A DNA stretch of 14,021 nt. Source: Mucilaginibacter sp. UBA4741 (lineage in GTDB: Bacteria > Bacteroidota > Bacteroidia > Sphingobacteriales > Sphingobacteriaceae). Location: assembly GCA_002403905.1 (NCBI GenBank), contig DHIR01000116.1, positions 1 to 14,021 of the forward strand. Reading direction: 5' to 3'. Below the pieces are notes generated by a model. It saw only the letters and a program-made list of their open reading frames with translations. It was not told the origin of the DNA and did no database searches. Position numbers and translations under genes: made by a program. Of this stretch, positions 7,759 through 14,021 are shown piece after piece. The stretch's first letter is position 1. Each line of letters opens with the position of its first letter.

Positions 7759-7941
7759 GAGCCATCGGCTCGATACATCTTATAGCAACGGGTTTCAACC
7801 CGTTGAACACAAAAATATTAAAATCGAGTGCCATCGGCACGGTCCATATTATATGGGCCGAACCTATGGTTCTTTTTGTTTTTAATTCAATTTTCAACGG
7901 ATTAAAATCCGTTGCTATAATATTGGCCGAGGCTACGCCTC
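7759..7941. repeat. Mirror-symmetric nest of seven hairpins (REP/MITE-like element)
   Basis: Seven small hairpins are arranged symmetrically about position 7850. GAGCC-ATC-GGCTC (7759-7771) mirrors GAGGC-TAC-GCCTC (7929-7941). CAACGGGTT-TC-AACCCGTTG (7786-7805) mirrors CAACGGATT-AA-AATCCGTTG (7895-7914). GTGCC-ATC-GGCAC (7828-7840) mirrors GAACC-TAT-GGTTC (7860-7872). The centre is GGTCCATA-TTA-TATGGGCC (7841-7859). Each mirror pair has the same distance to 7850. The arms are inverted copies of each other, and differences within stems keep base pairing. It lies between two convergent genes, so it may also stop transcription from both sides. The folding and symmetry are seen directly; the assignment to a REP- or MITE-type mobile repeat is inference. 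Confidence 0.88.
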
Positions 7942-7951
7942 TAACAAAAAA

Positions 7952-7972
7952 GTCCGGATTATAAATCCGAAC
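7952..7972. repeat. Additional single hairpin next to the nested element
   Basis: GTCCGGATT (7952-7960) and AATCCGAAC (7964-7972) form a 9-bp stem with one mismatch and an ATA loop. It resembles the longer hairpins of the neighbouring element in size and style but has no clear mirror partner on the left side, where the symmetric position (about 7738) shows no stem. Confidence 0.6.
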
Positions 7973-8013
7973 TAACAAATTGGTTTGTTATATTATAAAC
8001 GAGCAAGCAATTG

Positions 8014-9219
8014 TTAACGGTAGTCGTATATATTATTTACCATTGATACGCCGCAGGTGGTTTGAAACGCATTAAGTACTTGCGTATCTGAGGTACGTGT
8101 GCCCCAGGTGTTCCACATTAACCCATGCGAATTGCGGATAGACCAGGCTTGCGAACCGTTAAAATCCAACCAAGCCCCGTAAGTGCTTACCGTACCCGTA
8201 TGGAATACAAACTGGCAGGCCCAGCGGGCAAAAATGCTTTTCATGCCCTGGGTATCAGCATTGCCGTTTTCATCGTTCAGTATTCCGCCTGCTGTAATAC
8301 ATAAGCTGGCTTTTGCATAGTTCATAGCATTGCTGCCCATCCCTAAATAATCAACTGTCGGGTAGTCCGCCCTCAACAAATCGCAAGCGCCGATGAAGGT
8401 TCCTTGTGTGTATGAAAGCGCGCCTTCAGTTATCGTTCCGTCTGGAATAATGGCACCTTTTACTTCGCCGGTTGATGCCGTGTATAGCTTGGTCACCATC
8501 CAGTCCATTATCAGTTTGGCTTTTGTTTTATAGGTAGCATCGCCTGTAGCCTGGTACAGTAGCATGGCACAAATTACCGCTGGTGCATTTACACAGGTGT
8601 TTTTGGATGTTTTATCTGTTGTCCACCATAAGCCACCGCCTAAAACCGTGGTGTCCCAGGCGCGGGTATACATCATGTCAAAATTGTTTTTAGCCATAGT
8701 AAGCATGCCGCCGTCATTAGTGATCTTGTAGGCCCGTACGCACATCAGCGATCCCCAAACTACGTCATCATTAAACTTATTACTGGTCCATAACAAGCCG
8801 TAGCCATCTCTTACGCCATTGTACAGATAGGCGATCTTGTTCTTCAGATCTGTACTTGGGTTAATGTTATAAGCATCTATCAGCATTTCAATTGCTTCTT
8901 GTTGTGTCCAGAAATCCATCCGGCCGGTGTGGTTATCATCCTTCCAGTAATATGCCTTAAACGACGACCCGTAAGTGCCATATTGATTATAAAAGTGATT
9001 GTTATAAACCTGTATGGCCAGTAATGCATCACTTTTGGCAGGTAGTGGCGGAGTGGATAAATTAACACTCGTTACTGTGGTAGCTATGGCAGCATTACTG
9101 CCTGGCTTGGCCGACTGCTCTTTTGTACAGCCTGCAAAAATAATGCTTACACCTAATGCCAAAATAGCTAATAGCTGTGTGCTGCTTTTTAAATAATTGT
9201 TGTTGATCTTTCTTCTCAT
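8014..9219 (-). CDS. GH76-family glycoside hydrolase lipoprotein
   Basis: GH76 enzymes are mainly endo-alpha-1,6-mannanases acting on the backbone of fungal and related mannans. The 401-residue protein begins with a lipoprotein signal peptide ending in the lipobox FAGC (C31), so it should be anchored in a membrane and may be surface exposed. The (alpha/alpha)6-barrel signature is visible: FWTQQE (103-108), the adjacent aspartates D151-D152 in NDDVVW that match the catalytic pair of the family, GGLWW followed by a CVNAPA segment, and LSYTQGTFIG. The length fits a single GH76 domain. It converges with the GH71/99-like gene across the nested hairpin element. I could not find a convincing -33/-7 promoter upstream. 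Confidence 0.88.
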   Translation of the reverse strand: MRRKINNNYLKSSTQLLAILALGVSIIFAGCTKEQSAKPGSNAAIATTVTSVNLSTPPLPAKSDALLAIQVYNNHFYNQYGTYGSSFKAYYWKDDNHTGRMDFWTQQEAIEMLIDAYNINPSTDLKNKIAYLYNGVRDGYGLLWTSNKFNDDVVWGSLMCVRAYKITNDGGMLTMAKNNFDMMYTRAWDTTVLGGGLWWTTDKTSKNTCVNAPAVICAMLLYQATGDATYKTKAKLIMDWMVTKLYTASTGEVKGAIIPDGTITEGALSYTQGTFIGACDLLRADYPTVDYLGMGSNAMNYAKASLCITAGGILNDENGNADTQGMKSIFARWACQFVFHTGTVSTYGAWLDFNGSQAWSIRNSHGLMWNTWGTRTSDTQVLNAFQTTCGVSMVNNIYDYR

Positions 9220-9540
9220 AATTTAAAAATTGACTTGGTTTTATAGTGATTTACTTGCTCGTTCAGTTTAGCGAATGGGAAAAGATGACAGTAACAGGCA
9301 CTAATTACTTTACTATAAAAGGCGGACAGGTTTATAAGAATTGGGTGTTAGGTTAATTGGAATGGGTTATTGTACGTAACAAGGCGGAGATAGGTTATGT
9401 TTTATATAATTGAAAGGTTAAATGTGTTGTGCTGATTAATGAAAAATAAGTATTGTTTAATATTATAGCATTAGTTAATATTTGGATTTTATAATTCATA
9501 TACTTAATTTGCAATATAATTAAAACTAAATATCAACTTT
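9220..9540. other. Divergent intergenic region between GH76 and the YD-like lipoprotein gene
   Basis: This AT-rich stretch without a gene separates two divergent starts. It holds a good promoter candidate for the rightward gene (9481-9511) and a small dyad TTGT-ACGTA-ACAA (9370-9382). I see no RNA gene, repeat or convincing promoter for the leftward GH76 gene. Confidence 0.6.
9481..9511 (+). promoter_or_regulatory. Candidate Bacteroidota-type promoter
   Basis: TTTG (9481-9484) and TTAATTTG (9504-9511) are separated by 19 bp. They match the TTTG / TAnnTTTG pattern of the Bacteroidota housekeeping sigma factor at all but one of the defined positions. The predicted transcript start, about seven bases downstream, gives a leader of roughly 22 nt to the ATG at 9541. 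Confidence 0.5.
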
Positions 9541-10286
9541 ATGAAAACCAAAATTATACTCTTAGCATCATTATTATTATGTATTATGTTTGGCGCCTGT
9601 AAAAAGAAAGACGCTACACCGAAGCAACAAATTAAACTGATATCAAAAGTTACAGCAGTAGGCGGCCTCAATGGTGACCAAACCACTGTAACATCTTTTA
9701 GTTATGATAGCAAAAACAGGTTGATTCAAAGAGGGGACTATTACTATACCTATAGTGGTGACGATTTGGTAAGTATTAGCTATGGGCAAGGCGCTAATGC
9801 AAGCATCGTTTATACATTTACCTATAACAATGGCGTGCCGGTTAGCATGCACATTAAACAGGACCTATTGACGAAAGTTATACCTACACGGTTATAGATG
9901 GCCGGGTAACCAAACGTACCGGCAGGGACAGCTACAGCTTTGTGTATACTTATTCAGGAGATAATTTGGCTTCATCGAAAATAGTTACTGTTGTGAACGC
10001 AACTAATTATGATTACGGTTTAGACAAAAATCCATATTATAATCCTACCGCTAAATATATGTTGCTGAACTCAAACGACCAGGAGAACGATTACATGAGT
10101 AAGAACGTGGTTATACAAAGCTATTACCAGCAATATCCGTTTCTGGGTTCGCAATATAATTATGTACCTGGTGTTGACGGGTACCCAAAATCGGTTGTTG
10201 TTAAAACAAATCCGCCTAAAGATCCTGATTCGTTTATTTATAAAACTTTGACCTTTGAATATGTGATGAGAGATGTTGCTCAGTAA
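9541..10286 (+). pseudogene. YD-like beta-repeat lipoprotein gene with a -1 frameshift
   Basis: The first part (9541-9897) encodes a lipoprotein signal peptide with lipobox FGAC and a short polar domain with an FSYDSKNRL motif and YTYSGDDL. That frame stops at 9895. The frame starting at 9858 continues at once as GPIDESYTYTVIDGRV and carries a second copy, YTYSGDNL, then runs to TAA at 10284-10286. The two frames overlap only between 9858 and 9894. Adding one base there, for example a third G at 9861-9862, gives a whole 248-residue protein. The matching YTYSGD motifs on both sides show this was one gene. It resembles secreted Bacteroidota proteins with RHS/YD-like or DUF4595-like strands, of unknown function. 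A sequencing error is an alternative to true inactivation. Confidence 0.8.
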
Positions 10287-10481
10287 GCACGTAAACATCA
10301 TTGTATCGTGTTCCATTATCCGCAAAAAAAGTTTTAATATTAAATTACATCAATAAACAGGTTTAAATGAACTAAACCTACTATCTGTACCGTATACCCA
10401 TTTGGTCCCTTTTTACGGTGCCCAAAAGTGAAACTAATCTGTAATTTTTGGCGTTACTTTGTAGTAAATCAAATTAAAATA

Positions 10482-11654
10482 ATGGATTCTTTGTTAACAG
10501 ACGTATCTGCCGGATACAGCTTTTCTTCTAATAATAACCAGGTGATGGTGGGCCAGATGGCTCGTGACTTTGCCGAAAAAAATATACGCCCCTACGTAAT
10601 GGAGTGGGACGAAGCACAAATTTTCCCAGTAGAACTATTTAAAAAGTTGGGCGAGTTGGGTATGATGGGCGTTTTAGTGCCCGAAGAATATGGCGGCTCG
10701 GGTTTTGGCTATTTTGAGTACGTTACCGTAATTGTAGAGATAGCTAAAGTATGCGGATCGATAGGTTTATCCGTTGCTGCGCATAACTCGCTTTGTACAG
10801 GCCATATCCTGGCTTTTGGTACCGAGGAGCAAAAACATAAATGGCTGCCTAAACTGGCAAGTGCCGAGTGGATAGGCGCCTGGGGATTAACAGAAGCCAA
10901 CACCGGATCGGACGCGATGGGGATGGAAACAACCGCTGTATTAGATGGCGATTACTATATCGTAAACGGATCAAAAAACTGGATCACCCACGGTAAAAGT
11001 GGCGATGTTGCCGTAGTAATGGTACGTACGGGCGCCAAAGGCGATTCGCACGGCATATCAGCTATTGTAATTGAAAAAGGAACGCCGGGTTTTACACACG
11101 GAAAAAAAGAAAATAAACTGGGCATGCGCGCGTCAGAAACTACCGAGCTGGTTTTTGATAACTGCCGTGTGCCAAAAGAAAATATACTGGGACAAGAGGG
11201 TCAGGGCTTTACACAAGCCATGAAAGTGCTCGACGGGGGCCGCATATCTATTGCGGCCCTGTCGCTGGGTATTGCCAAAGGCGCTTTCGAGGCCGCGGTT
11301 ACTTATGCTAAGCAACGCCGCCAATTTGGGCAGGCTATCGCCAATTTCCAGGGGATACAATTTAAACTGGCCGATATGGCAACCGAAATAGAAGCTGCCG
11401 AACTACTAATTATGCAAGCTGCCGATCTGAAGAACCGCCATCAGCCGGTAACCAAACAATCGGCCATGGCAAAGTATTTCGCGTCAGAAGTAGCAGTAAG
11501 ATGCGCCACCGAAGCCGTACAAATATTTGGCGGTTATGGTTATACTAAAGATTTCCCGGTTGAGAAATATTATCGTGATGCTAAGTTGTGTACGATAGGC
11601 GAGGGTACGTCTGAGATTCAGAAGATAGTTATCAGTAGGGAGATATTAAGGTAG
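10482..11654 (+). CDS. Acyl-CoA dehydrogenase (short/branched-chain type)
   Basis: This FAD enzyme introduces a trans-2 double bond into acyl-CoA, in beta-oxidation or branched-chain amino acid breakdown, and passes electrons to ETF. The 390-residue length is typical. Visible motifs are WGLTEANTGSDA (134-145), GSKNWITHG, a long C-terminal helical domain with KQRRQFGQAIANFQGIQFKLADMA, and YYRDAKLCTIGEGTSEIQ, where E374 stands at the catalytic-base position of butyryl- and medium-chain enzymes. Chain-length preference cannot be read safely. A GTG 54 bp upstream is open in frame but would add a non-conserved leader. I chose the ATG because the family normally starts a short way before the first helix, and because a TTACTTTG promoter-like box (10454-10461) lies inside the longer version. 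Confidence 0.95.
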   Translation: MDSLLTDVSAGYSFSSNNNQVMVGQMARDFAEKNIRPYVMEWDEAQIFPVELFKKLGELGMMGVLVPEEYGGSGFGYFEYVTVIVEIAKVCGSIGLSVAAHNSLCTGHILAFGTEEQKHKWLPKLASAEWIGAWGLTEANTGSDAMGMETTAVLDGDYYIVNGSKNWITHGKSGDVAVVMVRTGAKGDSHGISAIVIEKGTPGFTHGKKENKLGMRASETTELVFDNCRVPKENILGQEGQGFTQAMKVLDGGRISIAALSLGIAKGAFEAAVTYAKQRRQFGQAIANFQGIQFKLADMATEIEAAELLIMQAADLKNRHQPVTKQSAMAKYFASEVAVRCATEAVQIFGGYGYTKDFPVEKYYRDAKLCTIGEGTSEIQKIVISREILR

Positions 11655-11667
11655 AAAAATTTAAAGA

Positions 11668-11747
11668 GGGTGTCACCCTGAGCCCCTCGAAGGGTGAGCG
11701 TAAAGGCCCACCCATATGCTTCGAGAGCCTACCCATGACACCTTTTT
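11668..11747 (+). repeat. Repeat-like hairpin doubling as terminator after the acyl-CoA dehydrogenase gene
   Basis: GGTGTCA (11669-11675) pairs with TGACACC (11736-11742), followed by five T. CTCGAAG (11686-11692) pairs with CTTCGAG (11719-11725). The two stems are separated by an equal 10 x 10 internal loop. An apical GGGTG/CACCC pairing (11692-11696 / 11709-11713) is also possible. The words TGTCACCCTGAGC and CTCGAAGGGTGAGC look like a dispersed bacterial repeat I have seen in many genomes; that is memory, not a search. Confidence 0.65.
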
Positions 11748-11775
11748 GGCCCCGTCCGTGCTGTTTTAAATCTAA

Positions 11776-12927
11776 TTATTTATCAATAGTGGTATTGTAA
11801 AATAGTCCTTCGGCTTTGCCGGTGTCGGTATCAGTAAACTTACCCTCTAAAATGCTTTGGCCGGTAATAGCAGGATTGTTTCCGTGTCCGAGCGGCCATT
11901 TCCCGATAGTTCCGTCAATATTTATCCCGGCTAGTTCCACGGCTTTAAGGCCAAAGTCGGTGCAGTTATTATTACTTAGGTGATATTCAAGATGATCGTA
12001 TTGCTTAACAAGCAGCATTATTTTGTCAAACCGCCTTTTAGATATAAACTTACCTAATACCTCATCCCATTGGTGGTCGGTATCATCTTTAAAAACCGAG
12101 CTAGCCGTTGGCTCAATTGGCGTAGCCGAAAGCGGGTTGCGCTTTTTAGGATAAAAGCCAAAAGAAAATGAGGAGTATGTCGAATCCACATTATACTTTA
12201 TCAACGTGATAAAAGTATGCCCGGTATTGCCTAATACAAATATTGTGCGCTTGCCCGGTATCGGTTGCTTTACATGGAACAGCATGGCATAGGCCACCGC
12301 TTTTTTGCCATCATCCAGCGTATTGGTAATCTGGTTGTAGGTAGTTGGCTTGCTGTTTTTATTACTGTTTCTGCCTGCAAATAATAGTGCCTGTTTTTCA
12401 AGCAGCGAATCATCCTTGGTGTTAATAGCCAGGTAACCTGAGTTGTTTGCTTGCTGTAAAGTGTCTGTTAGATATTTAGCTTTAGGAGTTATTGTTTTTA
12501 AATAACATTTCATTGCCAGCGGGTACAACCTTAGTTTGGCAAATACAGTAGCTAATTTATACAGAAATTTAGTATGCGATTGATTGTAGTTTACATCTTC
12601 GTCCCCGGTGATCTGTTTTAAATAACCCATCAACTGCTTGCGCTCCTTTGGTTTACTTAAGCTTTCCTCGGCATTTATTAATGATTCATCATCATACAGC
12701 TTTACAGCATTAGTTATTGATGGGGATGATAAATTTGATGACGTGGTACTGTCTTTAGATGTGGTTGAAGTATCAGGCTTAAATACAGATTTGAAGCTAT
12801 TATTGGCAGCTATAAAATTTGATGGATAGGGTTTGTTTATTAATTGCGCTTTAACTGGTAAAGCAGAGTATACCATACCAGTAAATAAAAATATCTTAAA
12901 CAGCAGCGGCCTGTAATAGTTAATCAT
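11776..12927 (-). CDS. Secreted protein of unknown function, possible permuted papain-like fold
   Basis: I do not recognise this 383-residue protein. It begins with a signal peptide (about 1-28, MINYY... to VKA before Q29) followed by a Ser/Thr-rich low-complexity stretch. The middle part (about 90-165) is helical. The C-terminal part contains GHTFITLI with H237 and later NNNCTDFGLKAVELAG with C322. A His in a beta strand followed by a Cys at the start of a helix is the order found in circularly permuted NlpC/P60 or LRAT-like cysteine peptidases and acyltransferases. That fold is a guess from the two motifs. No operon partner is evident; the next gene upstream on the same strand ends 115 bp away. 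A TTACTTTA box (complement of 12934-12941) stands a few bases before the ATG. Confidence 0.75.
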   Translation of the reverse strand: MINYYRPLLFKIFLFTGMVYSALPVKAQLINKPYPSNFIAANNSFKSVFKPDTSTTSKDSTTSSNLSSPSITNAVKLYDDESLINAEESLSKPKERKQLMGYLKQITGDEDVNYNQSHTKFLYKLATVFAKLRLYPLAMKCYLKTITPKAKYLTDTLQQANNSGYLAINTKDDSLLEKQALLFAGRNSNKNSKPTTYNQITNTLDDGKKAVAYAMLFHVKQPIPGKRTIFVLGNTGHTFITLIKYNVDSTYSSFSFGFYPKKRNPLSATPIEPTASSVFKDDTDHQWDEVLGKFISKRRFDKIMLLVKQYDHLEYHLSNNNCTDFGLKAVELAGINIDGTIGKWPLGHGNNPAITGQSILEGKFTDTDTGKAEGLFYNTTIDK

Positions 12928-13042
12928 GGAGCTAAAGTAAATGCAGCGGTCGAAAAATCAATGAAATGATATAATTCATCAACGTAGAAATACGCTATTT
13001 TGTTTTGTCTATAAATTTAGTAGATATTTATTGTGCGGTAAT

Positions 13043-13624
13043 TTACACCATTGTTCTGAAGGTTAAATTAACCCTTGGCACCGTTATTTTTTTGGATTTG
13101 GGCAGGCTATGCAGCCAGTTGGTTTGCGTAGGGCCTTTCATTACCAATAAGCTGCCGTTCTCTAATATCAGCGAAACCGGGTCTTTGCTAACGCGATGTT
13201 TTAACGCGAATTTTCGTTCGGCCCCAAAACTTAATGAGGCTATAGACGTGTTTTTTCCTAATGACTTTTCATCATCGCTATGCCAGGCCATGCCTTCATC
13301 GCCATTATGGTACAGGTTAAGCAGGCATGAATTATATTGTTGGCCGGTTAGTTGCTCAACCATCGCTTTAAGTTGCAGCAACTCTTTAGTCCAGGTCAGG
13401 GCTTGTTTGGTGGTATTAGAGTAAGTATAGCTATAACCATCATCGCCATACCAGGCCACTTTACGTTTGGTAATGATGTGCCGGCCAAATATAATGGCTT
13501 CATCATTTTTCCATTGAATAGTATCCAGTAGGGTATTTAAGTATTGATCGGCCTTGTCTGTATTCATTACCCTGCCGTAATAATTAACCTCGCCATCATA
13601 AGGTAATAAGTTATTTAGTGCCAT
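13043..13624 (-). CDS. AlkB-like 2-oxoglutarate-dependent DNA repair dioxygenase
   Basis: AlkB enzymes oxidatively remove methyl groups from 1-methyladenine and 3-methylcytosine in DNA. The 193-residue protein resembles the short AlkB/ALKBH2 type. The iron triad is visible as H115 and D117 in WHSDDE and H172 in NWLHSLP. R184 and R190 in PRVNLTFR match the arginines that hold 2-oxoglutarate and substrate. NLYHNGDEGMAWHSDDE and IASLSFGAERKFALKHR are typical family blocks. The ATG lies inside the 3' end of the upstream Ada-like gene (14-bp overlap in another frame), so the two are almost surely translated from one mRNA. Together they form an alkylation-repair pair. Confidence 0.93.
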   Translation of the reverse strand: MALNNLLPYDGEVNYYGRVMNTDKADQYLNTLLDTIQWKNDEAIIFGRHIITKRKVAWYGDDGYSYTYSNTTKQALTWTKELLQLKAMVEQLTGQQYNSCLLNLYHNGDEGMAWHSDDEKSLGKNTSIASLSFGAERKFALKHRVSKDPVSLILENGSLLVMKGPTQTNWLHSLPKSKKITVPRVNLTFRTMV

Positions 13625-13880
13625 TGTTTAATTTCCATAGTTTAAATTGTTCACGCATGCAGTGGCCGCATGGGCGATATCCCTGATGCAATGCTTCCTG
13701 CTCTTCTTTAAAAAATATCTGGTTTTCTGCTTTCATTCGTTTGCCCGATTTGCAGTTGAGTGTCCCGTAAATCTTTCCTTTAGTATAACCGCCCAGTGTT
13801 ATTTCGCCTTTGGCAATGAGGGATTGTAATGTTTTAAGCCGGGCAAAGTTGGTAGTGCCAAGATCGGTGTGTTTTAGCAT
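13611..13880 (-). CDS. Small Ada metal-binding-domain protein
   Basis: This 89-residue protein resembles only the N-terminal zinc domain of Ada, which in E. coli Ada takes a methyl group from DNA phosphotriesters onto its first zinc cysteine. The visible blocks are IYGTLNCKSGKRM (37-49, C43) and EALHQGYRPCGHCM (62-75, C71 and C74). E. coli Ada uses four cysteines with CX3C in the first block; the position of the second is K47 here, so only three cysteines remain and zinc binding would need another ligand such as H73 or H65. No AraC or methyltransferase domain is attached, so this is a stand-alone version. It overlaps alkB by 14 bp. An inverted-repeat element begins 18 bp upstream of its start. 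Confidence 0.85.
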   Translation of the reverse strand: MLKHTDLGTTNFARLKTLQSLIAKGEITLGGYTKGKIYGTLNCKSGKRMKAENQIFFKEEQEALHQGYRPCGHCMREQFKLWKLNNGTK

Positions 13881-13898
13881 AATTAATTTTTTGTTACT

Positions 13899-14021
13899 GC
13901 CCTCTTACCCGCTTGCTGAAGAGAGGGCCGACCAGCGTAGCGTAGTCGGGGTGAGTTCTCGCCGTGCGATGAACGCGCGCCGTTGACTCACCCGGTCTTT
14001 GCTTCGCTCGACCACCCTCTC
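13899..14021. repeat. Long inverted-repeat (MITE-like) element at the window end
   Basis: Arms 13921-13956 and 13986-14021 are inverted copies of each other: 27 of 36 positions match when one arm is reverse-complemented, with both ends (GAGAGGG and GGGTGAGT) exact. A GC-rich 29-nt centre separates them. A further hairpin, GCCCTCT (13899-13905) with AGAGGGC (13922-13928), joins the left edge. The arms contain AGCGTAGCGTAG and AGCGAAGC words. The element may continue beyond the window. It has no ORF of note and sits directly upstream of the Ada-like/AlkB pair. Confidence 0.75.

Noticed and set aside
7759..7941. Regularly spaced hairpins considered as a CRISPR array
   Set aside because: The hairpins are not identical repeats, spacing is irregular, orientation is mirrored about 7850, and no cas gene is nearby.
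9855..9870. Programmed -1 ribosomal frameshift in the YD-like lipoprotein gene
   Set aside because: No in-register slippery heptamer is present and no strong downstream structure is evident; a simple indel is the more economical reading.
10359..10379. AGGTTTA/TAAACCT dyad upstream of the acyl-CoA dehydrogenase as operator or terminator
   Set aside because: A 7-bp AT-rich dyad with no T-run and no known regulator nearby could easily be chance.
10428..10481. GTG at 10428 as start of the acyl-CoA dehydrogenase
   Set aside because: It would add 18 residues unlike the family N-terminus, and the stretch contains a promoter-like box; ATG 10482 fits better.
13005..13424. 139-codon plus-strand open frame opposite alkB
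   Set aside because: It overlaps the AlkB coding region with its full set of catalytic residues; its own product shows no recognisable domain.

Overview
The window looks like chromosomal DNA of a Bacteroidota bacterium, most likely Sphingobacteriaceae and Mucilaginibacter- or Pedobacter-like. This is inferred from the gene families (RNase Y beside ZapA and a 6S-like RNA, a two-domain acyltransferase, secreted GH71/99 and GH76 enzymes), the absence of clear Shine-Dalgarno sequences, one upstream region matching the TTTG / TAnnTTTG promoter pattern of this phylum, and several dispersed-looking palindromic elements.

Layout. 2-118 is the 3' end of a probable zapA. 158-326 can fold into a long rod ending in a T-run and is best read as a 6S RNA. 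362-1927 is rny, closed by a strong intrinsic terminator. 1989-2495 is an Mpo1/DUF962-like membrane protein that lacks two expected histidines. 2591-4345 (-) is a fused PlsC-type / GNAT-type acyltransferase of the aminolipid (OlsF/Gls-like) kind. Divergently, 4409-5287 (a helix-hairpin-helix protein) and apt (5284-5811) overlap at ATGA. A compact TGCA-rich palindrome cluster (5813-5871) precedes a secreted GH71/99-like hydrolase (5905-7722). That gene converges on a GH76 lipoprotein (8014-9219, -), and a symmetric nest of hairpins (7759-7941) plus one further hairpin lies between them. A divergent YD-like lipoprotein gene (9541-10286) is broken by a -1 frameshift. An acyl-CoA dehydrogenase (10482-11654) ends in a repeat-like hairpin. 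11776-12927 (-) is a secreted protein with a His-then-Cys arrangement. 13611-13880 and 13043-13624 (-) form an overlapping Ada-like / AlkB pair, and a long inverted-repeat element (13899-14021) sits directly upstream of it and reaches the window end.

Functional themes. These are RNA turnover and 6S control (rny, 6S RNA), membrane lipid modification (acyltransferase, Mpo1-like), nucleotide salvage (apt), fatty acid or branched-chain oxidation (acyl-CoA dehydrogenase), extracellular glycan attack possibly on fungal mannan or glucan (GH71/99 plus GH76), and alkylation repair (Ada-like plus AlkB). The region is mostly ordinary chromosome. The least explained parts are the non-coding palindromic elements, above all the nested mirror-symmetric element centred at 7850.
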